Assembly: GCF_050436995.1 (NCBI RefSeq)
Contig: NC_134749.1
Location: forward strand, 10,992,001 to 11,056,000
DNA length: 64,000 nucleotides
Origin: Anticarsia gemmatalis
Taxonomy: Eukaryota; Arthropoda; Insecta; Lepidoptera; Erebidae
Direction: 5' to 3'
Of this stretch, positions 1 to 11,873 are shown piece after piece. The translations under genes were made by a program, and so were the position numbers. How positions within the stretch are numbered: position 1 is the stretch's first letter; each line of letters starts with the position of its first letter. The notes under the pieces were generated by a model. That model ran no database searches, had not been told where the DNA came from, and saw nothing but the letters and a program-made list of their open reading frames with translations.

Positions 1-317
1 GTCAGATAGTCTGCCTGCTAGATAAAGTGACAGCAAAAGCATGCAAAAAACAACTGTCAATATTGCATCTAAAGCTAAGTTGACTGATACTTATTCAGAA
101 ATGAAAAAGTCATAATAACATTAAATGGCCGATTACCATAGTACAAGCTCTGCATAGTTCAGAAACTTATGACCATGTATTAGTTAATATTTTGATTATA
201 TTATAATGCAAGAGGTCTTATAAGACTAAGACCCGTTGCATTATAATATTATGTCTAAAACTCACGAGAGTTTAAAAACGTGTATTAGTTGTCCAAAGAT
301 AATTACTGAATATTTAC
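1..317. other. Left-edge sequence, no gene seen
   Basis: AT-rich sequence that on the minus strand would be the intron downstream of the exon ending at 318. A small imperfect hairpin lies near 205-250 (AAGAGGTCTTATAAGACTAAGACC region). I see no repeat family or coding signal. Confidence 0.4.
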
Positions 318-458
318 CTGGGTGCTGGCTTCATGCCACTGCCGATGGAAGTCTTCGGCTTCGGCGTGCCTGAGCGCTGCGATCCGTTGTGGTTCGGCGG
401 AAACACCCGAGGTAGCCCGAACTTCAGGTACGTGTACATATTCGAGCCGAGAGCCGAT
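318..458 (-). CDS. Internal coding exon of an unrecognised minus-strand gene
   Basis: On the minus strand a GC-rich block lies between an acceptor (TTTTTCTAG) and a donor (CCCAG|GTAAAT). It is 141 bp, a multiple of three, with phase-2 boundaries: one base completes the previous codon, then 46 codons, then AG begins the next. The frame reads SALGSNMYTYLKFGLPRVF, then PPNHNGSQRSGTPKPK and ends GMKPAP. Third codon positions are mostly G or C, unlike the AT-rich surroundings. A second frame (47 codons, phase 0) is also open, but its third positions are mixed and its phase does not fit the donor of the upstream exon. The sequence is basic and rich in Ser, Pro and Lys, with no membrane segment or catalytic motif; it looks like a disordered or regulatory segment. 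I do not recognise the protein. The gene runs off the left edge of the window. Confidence 0.62.
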
Positions 459-2386
459 CTAGAAAAAGTACGTTTCAGTTAAAGCAAAATTTGCTTTTCA
501 AAAAAAAGGGTGCGGTATACCTAAACATAAATCCTTTATTTTCTGATAATAATCTTTATTAATACCCGCCCCGTCTAAGAGAAAAAGCAGCTTTGTATTC
601 CCACTACAAACCAGTTGGTATAGAGTTGGTTGGTTGTTAGATGATAGACTAGCTTTTTGGACTAGGAAGTCTTTGGAGAGGGCTATGTACATATCGTCTT
701 CATTTCGAGAATTAATTAAATTTTCTCGTTTCTCGTCAGCGGTCAGTAATATATTTTACATTATTACATTTATTTAAGGGCCAAGTAATTAAAAGCTGAC
801 CCTTAAAACCATTGTGTCAACAGTCAATCTTACTTCAATATAAATTCTAGTACAAGGTAAATACTGTGACATGGATTGAGTAAGATTGGTTCATTTGTTA
901 CTTAATTAAAAGTTCATAATCGACTGTACAATGTCTTATGACACGCTTTACTGAAGACATATTAAAACTGTAATTTATATGTTTCAAGTAAACGTATTTG
1001 TAAATAGCTCGTGTTATTGGCTAATTATTTTGTACATCATTTTGAAATTTTATTACAGTCCTAGATGTGAAATGTATGTATTAGTAAATAACTGTACCAA
1101 ATGTTCACTCAATAAATAACGTAGACATTTATTACTGTTAATCTACTATTTATATTTTATTTATAACACAAGCGGTTTCGTATGCGACAAATAAATAAAT
1201 ATATGCAGGAACTGCGGTGGCAGGTGGCAGAACGAAAAGATGTGTCTCCGTCAACAGAACGATTTGATTTCTCTGCATAGAATCTCCGTAGTTTTTTTTT
1301 TGCAATATTCAGATATACAAAGTTACATAGAATCTATTATAATAAGGCATGCTTAAGCTTGCTACAGACATATTCATGCCGGCTAGACAGGGCGGTAAAA
1401 CGGAACATATCAATTTAATCAATGTTTGCGGAAAAAAAGATTGGATCCTAACTTGGTTCTAAATTTTATAATGGGTAATCTCTATTACGTATCTTTACAT
1501 GCAGGTAAATTCTCTGGTATGTTGGTACTTTACTTACTTGGGTCCATATCTTGGGTGGGACAGTATAGACTGCACAGTGGTATCTCTCAGCTGGAAGTTG
1601 CCGTACGGGAGGGGGCTCTTGTCAGTACTTCCTAGAGCGCTGTCTGTGAAGTCCGAGTTCAGATTTTGTCTGAAACAAAGATTACAATTATTACCAAAAC
1701 ATTTTTTGGCTTAGGAAAACTGGTATGATATTTGAATTGATGTTAGTAAAAATGCTGGCTGATATTTAGCATCCTACCACTTAAATGCGACGATTTTTGT
1801 TTGTGTCTATTGTGACACTTAACCCACTGACTATATTTGGATGCAGTTGGAAGCAAAGATAGGATTATAACCTGGAATATCTCTATACCCAAGGAGGGTT
1901 GATTTCAGGCAGATTCCTCAAGCATTTTTTTTAAAGAAAACAATTTGTACCGACCCCACTAATCGTAGGGTACCAACAAAACAAACGCAAAAAATAAAAG
2001 AGAAGAGAAATCTGCCACACGGACTGAAGCACGGTAGATATTAGCACATCAGTGAATTCACAATTTAGGTTTTCGAGATTAGCATAATAAAATTCTAATT
2101 CAATGTAGGAGATTCCAAGGTTTGTATTATAACTAGGCCTTCAAATGTGACATTAATACAATAATCTGCGTTTAACTTCCTACATAATGCGATCTGCAAC
2201 AATAGGACTGATATCGTGAGGCTAGCAAGCGTGATAATTAACATAAATAAATAATATGGGAAACTGCGACATGCAACATTTTCATGACAAAACAAAAATT
2301 GTGCTAGTAAGTCAATGGGCTTTGACAAATCTGGTCCAAAAATTGCTCCCTGCAGAGCTCCTGTTTTTTTCTCTCTCTTAATAGAG

Positions 2387-2411
2387 GACTAACTAGTTTG
2401 GCTAGTTAGTC
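2387..2411. repeat. Short perfect hairpin
   Basis: Arms GACTAACTAG and CTAGTTAGTC, 10 bp each and perfect, separated by TTTGG. Function unknown; possibly the end of a small transposon. Confidence 0.5.
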
Positions 2412-2516
2412 TGCTCAGCTATGGCGTCCAATTTCGTTTAAACCATCCAACCATGCAGGACTTTGTTTATAATGTCCCAATAAACAGGTGCATTCTCTAT
2501 TCCTTCACTCTTATTT

Positions 2517-2612
2517 ACACGCCGATGGGACTTCTAACCGTCACGACCAGTGAGAGGTCTGGCTTAGGACCAACAGGTTTACGTGCTCTCCGAGACACAG
2601 AAACCTGTGAGC
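2517..2612 (+). repeat. Fragment of a LINE-tail-like repeat
   Basis: Contains TTTACACGCCGATGGGAC, AACCGTCACGACCAG, then TTTACGTGCTCTCCGAGACA. The last motif recurs in related form in other repeats here (14330, 18620, 34200, 45780, 58590). I recall this arrangement from noncoding tails of lepidopteran LINE-like repeats, but the family cannot be fixed without a library. Confidence 0.4.
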
Positions 2613-2829
2613 TCCACACGACAATTTCTTAAACTTTTGCTGCCAACAAATCCACATAGTAATTAATGTGTTTGAACCCATTGGGGTCGGTTGTTGGCAG
2701 CAAAAGTGTTAATGGAAAAACTAGGAAATTACTTTTTGTCCCGATCCAGCTCCCTATGGGAAACCTCTGCGCGACAGTTCCCTATATCTGCTGCAAAGGC
2801 AGTTGTGCTTTAGAGAAGGGTTTTGTTAC

Positions 2830-2964
2830 CTGTATATCGACCAGGCGTGCAGATCCTCAGACTGCATGCCCCGGTGGTCGTGCATCAGCGGGTTCGAGGG
2901 CACGGAGTACCGCCGCTCCCCGCCGAGGCCCAGCGCCGACTGCGACATTGTGCCTCTATTGTAC
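2830..2964 (-). CDS. Internal coding exon of the same unrecognised minus-strand gene
   Basis: A GC-rich block on the minus strand lies between an acceptor (GTGTGGCAG|G) and a donor (ATACAG|GTAACA). It is 135 bp with phase-2 boundaries and 44 whole codons. It begins YNRGTMSQSALGLGGERRY, continues SVPSNPLMHDHRGMQ and ends SEDLHAWSIY; the final AG plus the first base of the next exon make Arg. An alternative acceptor 9 bp inside (AATAG|A, exon 2830-2955) keeps the same phase. The frame has an internal ATG, so this could also be an alternative start, but the open frame continues upstream to the acceptor. GC3 is very high. There is no transmembrane segment or recognised domain. The phase matches the exons at 10.7 kb and 0.4 kb, so this exon could be skipped without breaking the frame. 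Confidence 0.62.
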
Positions 2965-5722
2965 CTGCCACACAACATTGTTTTCAAAACAATACCTTAC
3001 TATTCTAATTGCATTAAATATGTAATAGTTTCGTTATGGGATCAAACGCTCGAAAATGAGATAGCTAATTATCATTTGAGGTCTTCACAAACTCGATTAA
3101 ACTCAAGCTTATCAGATTTTTGCTCGTTCAGTGTTGTCTTATCTTTGCTATGTAATCTTTAGAACTATGATATTTGAATCCATATTTCGCAAAAAATACA
3201 TTTAGCTATAATATTTACGGGGTTATTTGTAAAATAATATCAACCTGGCAGGAATAGATTGCTAACATCTTATGTTACAACTTTTGTACTACAAGTTCTG
3301 ACATAAGTCAATACATGAAAAAGAAACGATTATAAAATAAATTATAATTTAAGGTTTTATTAACACACACACATTCTACAAGTATATTTTTTTAGTCAGC
3401 CTTACTCTTTAACTGTATAGTACCTCGTCATGCAGTAGCGTGTTTAAAAAACCTTGTTAATTATTGGCAGTGCCGTCATCCCACATAGGAAATATGCGTA
3501 ATTATTGGTATATTGTATTCACTCACCAGGGTCATTCCAATATAATATCTTGTGTCGCTTTCTTGAGTCTGCACATGGTCATTCAATATTCATGCTTCAT
3601 CTGAAACAATAAGGAGGACATTGTTTAAAAGAACCGTATATTGTTAGATTAGCTTTACATAATATTCAGTCTTTGTCGTGAAAAGAACCGCAAGTCAACC
3701 ATGATTCATTTTATAAAAAAAAGTGATAAGCCATCATTTGGCATCAACACAGTCATACGCAGAAGGAAAGGCTCATTTTATGCAGCATAATACGGGGTGT
3801 ATTATGCTGCATAAAATTTCTTTCTTCGTCCTTTACAAAGAAATGTAAGATACATCACGGTAACGGTAGGTACTCGTTCGTATCGCATTTTTTTTGTGTA
3901 TGGCTAATTATACCAAAGTTACATGGATTCAATTCTTGGTCAAAGGAATCGAGAAGTCTTCATTTAGGGATTAGGGAGTCAGCATTTAGGGATATACTAC
4001 TACTTTGTTTGGCTGACCGTAAGGCACAATTTCATAGGTAGTATACAATACATTCGATGTCATTTCGTCAATCGACATTGGCCATATCCTATCGTACAAA
4101 ACCTGTCTGGCGGATGACATGTCGAATCAAAGGCCGTGTTGCGTCACAGTACAGCCAGCAGTAGCCGTACTGACATATTGCTATTGCCACCGGACGTGTG
4201 GACAGATCTCACCATCTCATTGTTAATGTTGCGCAAAATTCAACCAGATTGTTGATTGAATTATGATGGTTGAAGGTCATTGGAACTTGTTCTGGAATAG
4301 TGTGATAGAAAAGGACACCAGCTTCTTAGTTTTTGGGTCTAATCCAAGATCAGTCCCGAGGGAGGCAACTTGGTGGATTTAAAACTGAACTTTCTGCGAT
4401 ATGTCTTACAAGGTGGTATATAGGTATACCGGCTTATTGAGAAAGCAATATGAAACAACGTAATATTTCTTGACACAGACTGAATGTATTCGTCTTAAAT
4501 TGTCCAGCAACCTGGCAAAATGCGCAAGTCTGTCTGCCTCTTACGCTTTTACAGCAAAGCTACTGGACCTATTTTTGATACAGGCATATAAAAACCCGAT
4601 CATTTATAGAGTAGGTAGCTTCTTTCACAGATTCTCTGTAGCTGAATTAATTTGTACACAAGCTCAGCCGCAAGGGTTAGCTAGTAAAATAATATATTGG
4701 CCTATGTGAAAGCACATCTTAAGCAATTCTGTATCTATCGGCATTCCTTGAACTAGACACCACGTACACAGCAAATAGACCCATTACCGCACCGTGGGAG
4801 CTTCCACAGCTCTCCATTGTTTCACAATTACGAGATACTTAATTAAAACAATGTCAACAATAAGCGCGGATCTATTTCCAATTAAATATCAACGCAACTT
4901 ACTTTACATTGTAATGGCGGAAAAAAATACGTTATATTACTTCCTTTTATATTTTTATTAATATTAATTATTTTACATAGATATTATATTTATATTTCGA
5001 TACTAAACATATGAGGCCAGAGAAGGATTGAAGAAGTATAGGTAAGACTACGAAAATTGTATTCTCTTCTGTAGACTCTTTGTAAATAACACGTAGCATA
5101 CACAGAACGAAAATTAAAAATACTAATTAGATAAGCCTTGACTGCCGTTTAGCTTTTGTTGAAAATCTTAATTACGACTAAAATCATCCCGTCTTAGAAA
5201 GCCGCTTAAAGGGGCTGGCTATCACTATATATTTTTCCGTTACATAAGGAATCATATCGCACGGGAAACTAAATTTAATAAGCGTTATAACAAAAATAAG
5301 ACAAACATGTTCAACAAAATAAGATTTAATAGCACGTTTATATTTGAGAATCAATAACAGCATATACACATGAGAAAGTAGCAAACCAGTCTTGATCTCA
5401 CAATCAAAGGTTTCTACTATGTTAAACCGCTAGCTTGTTTATTATAATAACTTGTATGTGGATAAAATTCACCGCCAGACTTCTGATCTTTACCGAAATA
5501 TTTCTACGATATAACTTGTAAACTTTCGCGTTGCATGTTTGCTAAGTAATATTATATGGAAATTAACACGAATATGCATTTTATCTCGGTTTGCTTGCCT
5601 TGTGTTTTTTCAACAGCCTTCTGGGGTCGTAAAACTGATTCGGCATTTTCCAATAAGAGACCTAGATTCACATGGCTAGTTTTGATAACGCGCCTTGACG
5701 ACTACTACGATTTTATTCTGTC
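2965..5722. other. AT-rich spacer, no gene seen
   Basis: Intron-like sequence between the exons at 2.9 kb and 10.7 kb. I see only chance open frames (4470-4709, 5184-5384, 5556-5759), a CA run near 3365 and the strong hairpin at 3775-3817. Confidence 0.45.
3775..3817. repeat. Perfect 19-bp hairpin
   Basis: Left arm 3775-3793 (ATTTTATGCAGCATAATAC) is exactly complementary to right arm 3799-3817, with a 5-base loop GGGGT. It could be the remnant of a transposon end or a cruciform-forming palindrome. The stem is short for an animal pre-miRNA. Confidence 0.7.
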
Positions 5723-6010
5723 ACTAGCTGACCCGCGCAACTTCGCTTGCGTCACATAAGAGAGAATGGGTCATGATTTTCCCCGCTTTTGTAACATTTT
5801 TTACTGGTACTCTGCTCCTATTGGTCGTAGCGTGATGATATATAGACTATAGCCTTCCTCGATAAGTGGGCTTTCTAACACTGAAAGAGTTTTTCAAATC
5901 GGACCAGTAGTTCCTGAGATTAGCGCGTTCAAACAAACAAACAAACAAACAAACAAACAAACAATCAAACAAACAAACAAACTCTTCAGCTTTATAATAT
6001 TAGTATAGAT
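5723..6010 (+). mobile_element. Repeat family F1, near-complete copy
   Basis: Runs from ACTAGCTGACCCGCGCAAC to TATTAGTATAGAT. The middle carries GGACCAGTAGTTCCTGAGAT. This copy has an expanded (CAAA)n tract at about 5933-5982 with one CAAT interruption. The family has no coding capacity and occurs at least seven times in the window in both orientations. It is very abundant in Lepidoptera to my recollection; class not certain, likely a nonautonomous SINE- or LINE-derived element. Confidence 0.72.
5933..5982. repeat. (CAAA)n microsatellite inside F1
   Basis: About twelve CAAA units with one CAAT interruption. The tract sits at the same internal position in every F1 copy and differs in length between copies. 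Confidence 0.85.
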
Positions 6011-8701
6011 ATGGACAACGGGCTAAAGTTAAAAAGTCTAGGAGTAAACTAAAAGTCATCATCAATTAAACAAAATCCGTTCAGGAAGACGTACAGTGTA
6101 AAAACAAACACAAATCAATTTCAAATGTATTTGAGTATTTAACTCAAATACCTTTAATATATTAAATTCGTTAAACCCTATTATCCTGGGTCCACAACCA
6201 TTATAGAACAAAATATGGAACTTAATTCAATTCTCATTAAGTATATTGACATGACCTCGCCTACTTACAATGACACAATCATCAATGGTAATTATTTAAA
6301 GACGTTATTACCTTGTTACTCTTGACTACACATCTTTACAACTATGCCAATGTATAAGTATGTACTGAGCATTTTAACTGTGCAATTACATCGCTAATAA
6401 AATTAACATACCTACTCAAGCATTACAGTGTTATGGACTTGGCAACCATAGTCACACGAGAATCCTGAGCTATATCGTCACCAAAATGAAACTTGAGATA
6501 AATCATCAATTATGTAACAATTTTTTTTTATTGTCATAGGTCTGGTTGACATTTTTTATAACCAGAATGCTGGCATTTACTTGGACAAAAATTAAGCATT
6601 GCCATACAATAGTGGTGACACGGAATCTATCACTCAAACAGACAGTAAACGACAAAGGTTAATTAAAATTAATAGGAATGCTTTGCAACAATTTTTAATT
6701 GTATGCTGAAAAATTTGGTTTTACAATCTGCGGAGCTTCTGAATTCTTGCGGAAAATCTAATAGACATTTGTGATTTATACAAAGACTTCGCTTTGTAGA
6801 CACCCACAAGTCGTTAATATTTATTTGCTAACTGTGCCAAGTAGGTACCCTTTCGGTAGTCAAAGACCGTCACCTACATTGCATTAACGACAAGCTCGCA
6901 GATGATCACTTCGCGTGCTATTATGATAATTGTTGAAGACGCAACTTTTTTCTATGTCTGAATAATGAGCAAATGTCCACGCGCATATTGTTCTCGGTTA
7001 GCGAGATAATGAACAGGAAACATTGATTAATTTGTAGCTTTTTGTATTTTACGTGAGGAATAAGAAATTAAGCCATTTATTTTGATGAAAGATGGAGTTG
7101 AATTTTAAGTGGAACCTGTAATTATGGTTTGGCTAAAGTAAAGAACTACATATGTAAAGAGATTACATATGATTTCAGTCGTGTTGTTAAAAACTACTGA
7201 CCATTTTTTGACGAAAGTGTCTTTCTTATTTAGTTTAATCTAAACATTTAGACAGAATAAAAAGCCAACTCATTTGTTTTTGTTAGCGAAATTTAATAAG
7301 TATACTACTACTTATAACTAACGCATATCATAAATACGTTAAGTTGGTACTCATATACGTAGTTTTTGCCCGGGATATTGTTTCGAGCGGACAAATTCAC
7401 GGGTAGAAGCTAAAGAAAAATAAACTATCTTTATAAAGTTCATGTGTATAATTTTAACAACATTGTAAAAAATAACTGCTACCAGTATGGTAAACTCACC
7501 CTTTACAAGGTAGCTACATACGTAATCACTTATAATCAACAATTAATAATACTCCTTATAAAATCATCTTTTAATAAGAAAATATTCTTTGTTAACGACC
7601 AACGATCAAGTTAAGGTTGCCAGATAAAGTCTTACGATTTCTAGGACAAAATAATCCTAAAAGAGAGAGAGAGAGAGAGGTCCTAAGTTTACTTCTTTAT
7701 GATTTCCTAAATAATTTTAGGGTAATAGTTAGTTATACTGGGTTTCTTCGAGGCGTAAAGATGCAGCATATTAAGGGAAGATATAATCCGGAAGAAACGT
7801 ATACTAGGCATGAGACAAAGAGTTATTAGTAAGTAAGTAATTCTCATCATCATCTATCAACACATTTTTTACTGACGAAGGGTAGGAATCCCTGCAAAAA
7901 TCCACATTTCCTAGGATAAAAGAAACTGGGATGTAGTGCGACTACTAAAAAACTTTTGATGCGTAGTTAAACAACTACAACAATAACAGTGACCCTAAAT
8001 TGCACCTTGCTTCGTTGAGACTCTATAAAGAGAATTATATGTCAACCCTGGACATAATAGGTCTACTGACTCGTGAAGAATGTTGTATAATACTACTTCA
8101 ATCATCAGATGATTAAGTTGGTGGGCGATGTCTTTGTATGATAATTACCAGTCATTTCGTATTACTGCCGCGTTACGGGGAACCTTTGAAATGTTAAACG
8201 TATGTATGCGTTTGCGGTACATTGCCAGCGTTATATGTAGGTGTGAAAAGAATTATGTTGAAATGAAATTATGAGCGGTTGTGGTGCAATTTTGTACGAT
8301 GAATAGTTTTCTAGATTCCAAAAATGTTAGCCTGTTTAATTTCCGAAGTGCATGTCATTGTCGATCATGAGGTCTTGAATTCAGTTCTGCGGTTATATGT
8401 AGTTTGATTTATAGTCCAATAACTTATTAAAGAGCCTTATCTGCAAGGTTTGCAGGCTGTCGGAGGTATACAAAATTCTGAATTTAAATTTCAGTGACCC
8501 ACAGGCTGCTGACAGTGGTCAGCCTGATACATCTACTTTATTTTAAAAAAACAGCAGCATTCATTACTATCTTAATAAATCGTGCACACCAAGGCTTTAT
8601 AAAAGTAAACTTGGAAGTTGCATATGGATAGTCAGGAAAGGAAAATAGCACGATATATTTTACTGAAAGTAACGTTTTTAGCAAATGGCTTTTTATGTTT
8701 C
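6011..8701. other. AT-rich spacer, no gene seen
   Basis: No coding exon with splice sites and no repeat family I could match. It holds a short (GA)n tract at 7663-7679 and chance open frames at 7351-7542 and 7617-7829. Confidence 0.45.
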
Positions 8702-8953
8702 ACTAGCTGACCCGCGCAACTTCGCTTGCGTCACATAAGAGAGAATGGGTCAAAATTTTCCCCGTTTTTGTAACATTTTTCGTTGCTACTCCGCTCCTAT
8801 TAGTCGTAGCGTGATGAAATATAGCCTATAGCCTTCCTCGATAAATGGACTATCTAACACTGAAAGAATTTTTCAAATCGGACCAGTAGTTCCTGAGATT
8901 AGCGCGTTCAAACAAACAAACAAACTCTTCAGCTTTATAATATTAGTATAGAT
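8702..8953 (+). mobile_element. Repeat family F1, complete copy
   Basis: ACTAGCTGACCCGCG start, GGACCAGTAGTTCCTGAGAT middle, ATTAGTATAGAT end. The internal CAAA tract is only about four units, so this is close to the basic form of the family (about 250 bp). Confidence 0.75.
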
Positions 8954-9277
8954 GTAGCTGCCCGCAGGATGCAAAAACTCATTTTGTAAACAAGAAATGT
9001 CGCAAAGTTACCAACACAAATAACAAACGTTATCATAATAAACACAAACTTATTACTTGTACAATGTAAGTACAGTGTGTGTGCGTGGGCGCAGCCATTT
9101 ACATAACTCTTGTCCTCTAAATTCCATACGAGATTTAACACTTACGAAGTTTGCGAGACTAATTAACGCCTCGTTAGTTGCAAAGACAAATATGTAACAT
9201 GATAAATAATAGCAGATACTTATTTTTAGAATAAAATCAATGGAAGAATTAAAATAAAAGGCATATATATATTATAT

Positions 9278-9370
9278 AGTTTATCTATTCAATAGCATTT
9301 AAGCCCATATAAAAATGACGGTTTGACTTGATAAACTACCGTTAAATTTACCTCAGAAACCGATGGTTAG
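9278..9370. mobile_element. Small palindromic MITE, copy 1
   Basis: Shares TAGTTTATCTATTCAATAGC with the copy at 11.8 kb and ends CCTCAGAAACCGATGGTTAG. The internal GATAAACTA is the reverse complement of TAGTTTATC at the start, so the element folds back on itself. Noncoding. Confidence 0.5.
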
Positions 9371-9943
9371 AGACTTAGAATTCCTAAGGATTAACAATCG
9401 TTCACACTATTTACGATCCTAACTGAGGTCATATCACCACAAACTCACACTACGTAACGCGTGGTATTAGGTTTTACGAAAAAAATTAAATATCCTAGTT
9501 ACATTTTTAACAAGGGTCACATTTTGCGCTAGTAAGACTAAGAACTGAATGAGATAGATTTACAATTCAATACTGTCTAGAGTAAACCACCGGGCCTACA
9601 TGACCATTTTCAAACACTGCCCCATGCATGCATGTAGTCTCGTACACTCCCTATTCTACTGAATTTAGAGCCGTTGAACTTAATCTGTAGTCCAAGTGAA
9701 AAAAAAAATCGTTACAGCTGTCAGCTTGATTTCATGCAATACTACTTAAATTGATGATGTAATAAATCATAACAGCGATGATCGATATTGAAGACAGAAG
9801 ACTAATAACTGCTGACCGTAAAATAATGACTCCTTACATAACTATCTTAAAACAATGGCTACTTTTAAATTGCGACACTCCATTGTCAAGGCGATTGATA
9901 AAGTTGGCATAAAATTGAGGAACGTTTAAATATCTTTAGCCAC

Positions 9944-10198
9944 ATCTATACTAATATTATAAAGCTGAAGAGTTTGTTTGTTTGTTTGTTTGAACGCGCT
10001 AATCTCAGGAACTACTGGTCCGATTTGAACAATTTTCAGTGTTAGATAGCCCATTTATCGACAAAGGTTATAGGCTATATATCATCACGCTACTACCAAT
10101 AGGAGCAGAGTACCAGTAAAAAGTGTTTCGGAAACGGGGAAAATTTTGACCCATTCTCTTTTATGTGACGCAAGCGAAGTTGCGCGGGTCAGCTAGTC
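9944..10198 (-). mobile_element. Repeat family F1, complete copy, inverted
   Basis: Reads ATCTATACTAATATTAT at the left and GCGCGGGTCAGCTAGT at the right, the reverse complement of the F1 ends. The internal tract is a short (TTTG)n. About 250 bp. Confidence 0.75.
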
Positions 10199-10702
10199 TG
10201 ACATACATTGAGAATATTGAGATGAAACAGTGCACACTAAATGTTTGATCGTGACTTACACGCACGCATTCATAATCATGTAGGTGTGCGTAGGTAACGA
10301 TAATACCGAACAAAATGGGACTAATCACTAAACCGTGGAAACACATATTACACATAGTTATTGTAAACGAAGTAATTCGGCAATGTTATCCTACGTTATT
10401 CATTAAATTGTTATTAATTATTAGCCGTCGCGGCAGGCTTCGTTTTGTAAAAGGTAATTGTCAAGTTTTCTAGGGGTTTGTGTAAAGTAAAAATGTTGTT
10501 TTTAATATGTTTTTGCACTTTTTCTCTCCGTAAAACACTCTTTGTGCCTTATCGATAATATGGTAAAGACGTTTCGTCTATTCGTTATCTTGCAAATAGA
10601 TAGGCAATCGTTTTCTGCCACAGTGAAGTCAAAATTTTCACTGTTTCATGTTTTCAAGTGCAGTAAAGTTATACAGGCAGGCTATATGGGGGCTATTTTT
10701 AC

Positions 10703-10771
10703 CCAGGATGGCATGCCGGCCGGCGCCTCAGGGTCACTGACCCGGTCGACGCCCGCCGTCTTATTCTATTA
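10703..10771 (-). CDS. Short internal coding exon, Arg/Ser-rich, probably of the same gene
   Basis: On the minus strand the acceptor context is strong: CTAAC, which resembles a branch point, followed by TTTGCAG. The donor is CCTGG|GTAAAA. Between them are 69 bp with phase-2 boundaries and 22 codons, reading NRIRRRASTG, SVTLRRR and PACHP. It holds a basic RRRAS site that fits the known PKA and related basophilic-kinase consensus (R-R-x-S). GC content is far above the flanks. Joined to the exon at 2.9 kb the phase is preserved, with Gly at the junction. A competing frame (TAGVDRVSDPEAPAGMPSW, phase 0) has even higher GC3 but needs a weaker acceptor (AATAAG) and does not fit the next exon. I prefer the phase-2 reading but am less sure of this exon than of the other two. 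Confidence 0.48.
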
Positions 10772-11025
10772 CTGCAAATTGTTAGAACAAAAACTATTCA
10801 AACAAATTGCTTTCTTTCCATGCTTTGTATTACAATAGATACAATATAATAAGTATAGTGTAGCGAGTTTTATGAACTTAGTGTATTTGTATGAAAATAA
10901 TACCTTTTGTTATACTTTGAAAACATGTTTCGATGTTACTTTGTAGTATTGTGTGTGTAAATAAGTAGCTTTAACAAACATACATACATCCATCTTCATA
11001 AACTTTCCTACTTATATACACTAGC
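10772..11025. other. AT-rich spacer, no gene seen
   Basis: Intron-like sequence upstream of the 10.7-kb exon on the minus strand; no recognised element. Confidence 0.35.
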
Positions 11026-11213
11026 TTCCGCGTGCGACTTCGTTCGCGTGAAAACAATTCCCGGTATAAAAAGTACCCCAAGCATTTGATCTAGTTTATA
11101 AGCTATCTGTGTTCCAAAGTTTTTTCAAAAGCCGTTCAGTAGTTTTGACGTGAAATAGTTATAAACATACGTACATCCTCACAATGTTTCGCATTTGTAA
11201 TATTAGTAGGATA
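11026..11213 (+). repeat. Interspersed repeat with CTAGCTTCCGCGTGCGACTTCG start
   Basis: Starts with TAGCTTCCGCGTGCGACTT, contains GCCGTTCAGTAGTTTTGACG and ends TTTGTAATATTAGTAGGAT. The arrangement resembles F1 (coding-free, TAATATTAGTA end) but the sequence differs. I take it as a related lepidopteran dispersed repeat. Confidence 0.55.
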
Positions 11214-11768
11214 TTGTAAATTAAGTGATACTCCTTTTTGAAACTGGATGGCGACCTTCAGAGTATGTTTACATTAGATATTTAGCATCATAACGATTAT
11301 TATTTCCTCACACTTATGTAAAAAGCCTCGAAAGATCGAACTGATTTTTCTTTTATTTAGTGTTTATTTCTTTCGCTTAAAAATAAACAATCTTTTCGTA
11401 GACTTTTAAGCAAATAAGATGCGCATTCACTCATTAATAAATTACTTTTTTCCCCAAAATAAGTAAACTTTTCGTTATGATAACAGCTAAAACTAATAAA
11501 CATTTAAAAATATTTAAACACGACTAAAGCTTGAGTTCCGCATTCTTAAAGTAAAATGGCCTGTAATAAATTATTGCAAAAATTACATTAACTACGCATT
11601 TACGTGTATCTAAGTCACGAAATATTATAAGAATCAAGGATTTATATATCTTACTAGATTGCTAATACTTCGGACTGCAGTTACGCTCACGTAGCCTGTA
11701 AAAAACTATATTTTAGTCCAGGTCCTCGACTATCATCATACAAAGTTTCATGAAAATCGAATCAATGA

Positions 11769-11873
11769 TTAACCCCCGGTTCCTGAGGTACATTTAACGG
11801 TAGTTTATCTATTCAATAGCGTTTAAACTCATATAAAAAAAAACGCTAAATGTGCTCAGAAACAGGGGGTTAG
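11769..11873. mobile_element. Small palindromic MITE, copy 2
   Basis: Imperfect terminal inverted repeats TTAACCCCCGGTTCCTGAG and CTCAGAAACAGGGGGTTAG, with TAGTTTATCTATTCAATAGC inside, shared with the element at 9278-9370. The whole 105 bp folds into one hairpin. Noncoding. Confidence 0.6.

Larger units (their letters stand above)
459..2829. other. Intron-like AT-rich spacer
   Basis: Between two minus-strand exons of matching phase. The short open frames at 1426-1714 and 2095-2328 have AT-rich codon use and no similarity I recognise; I take them as chance. It contains the hairpin at 2387-2411 and a LINE-tail-like stretch at about 2520-2600. Confidence 0.5.

Noticed and set aside
318..458. 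Alternative phase-0 frame of the 0.4-kb exon (starting IGSRLEYVHVPEV)
   Set aside because: Open over the whole exon, but third codon positions are mixed and its phase does not match the donor of the preceding exon.
1426..1714. Overlapping plus-strand open frames of about 70 codons
   Set aside because: AT-rich codon use, no splice sites, no promoter, no motif; typical chance frames of AT-rich DNA.
2666..3162. Plus-strand frames of 119 codons over the 2.9-kb exon
   Set aside because: Shadows of the minus-strand exon; outside the exon they run into AT-rich intron and show no coding bias.
5933..5982. CRISPR-like regular repeats
   Set aside because: A simple CAAA microsatellite without spacers in eukaryotic DNA.
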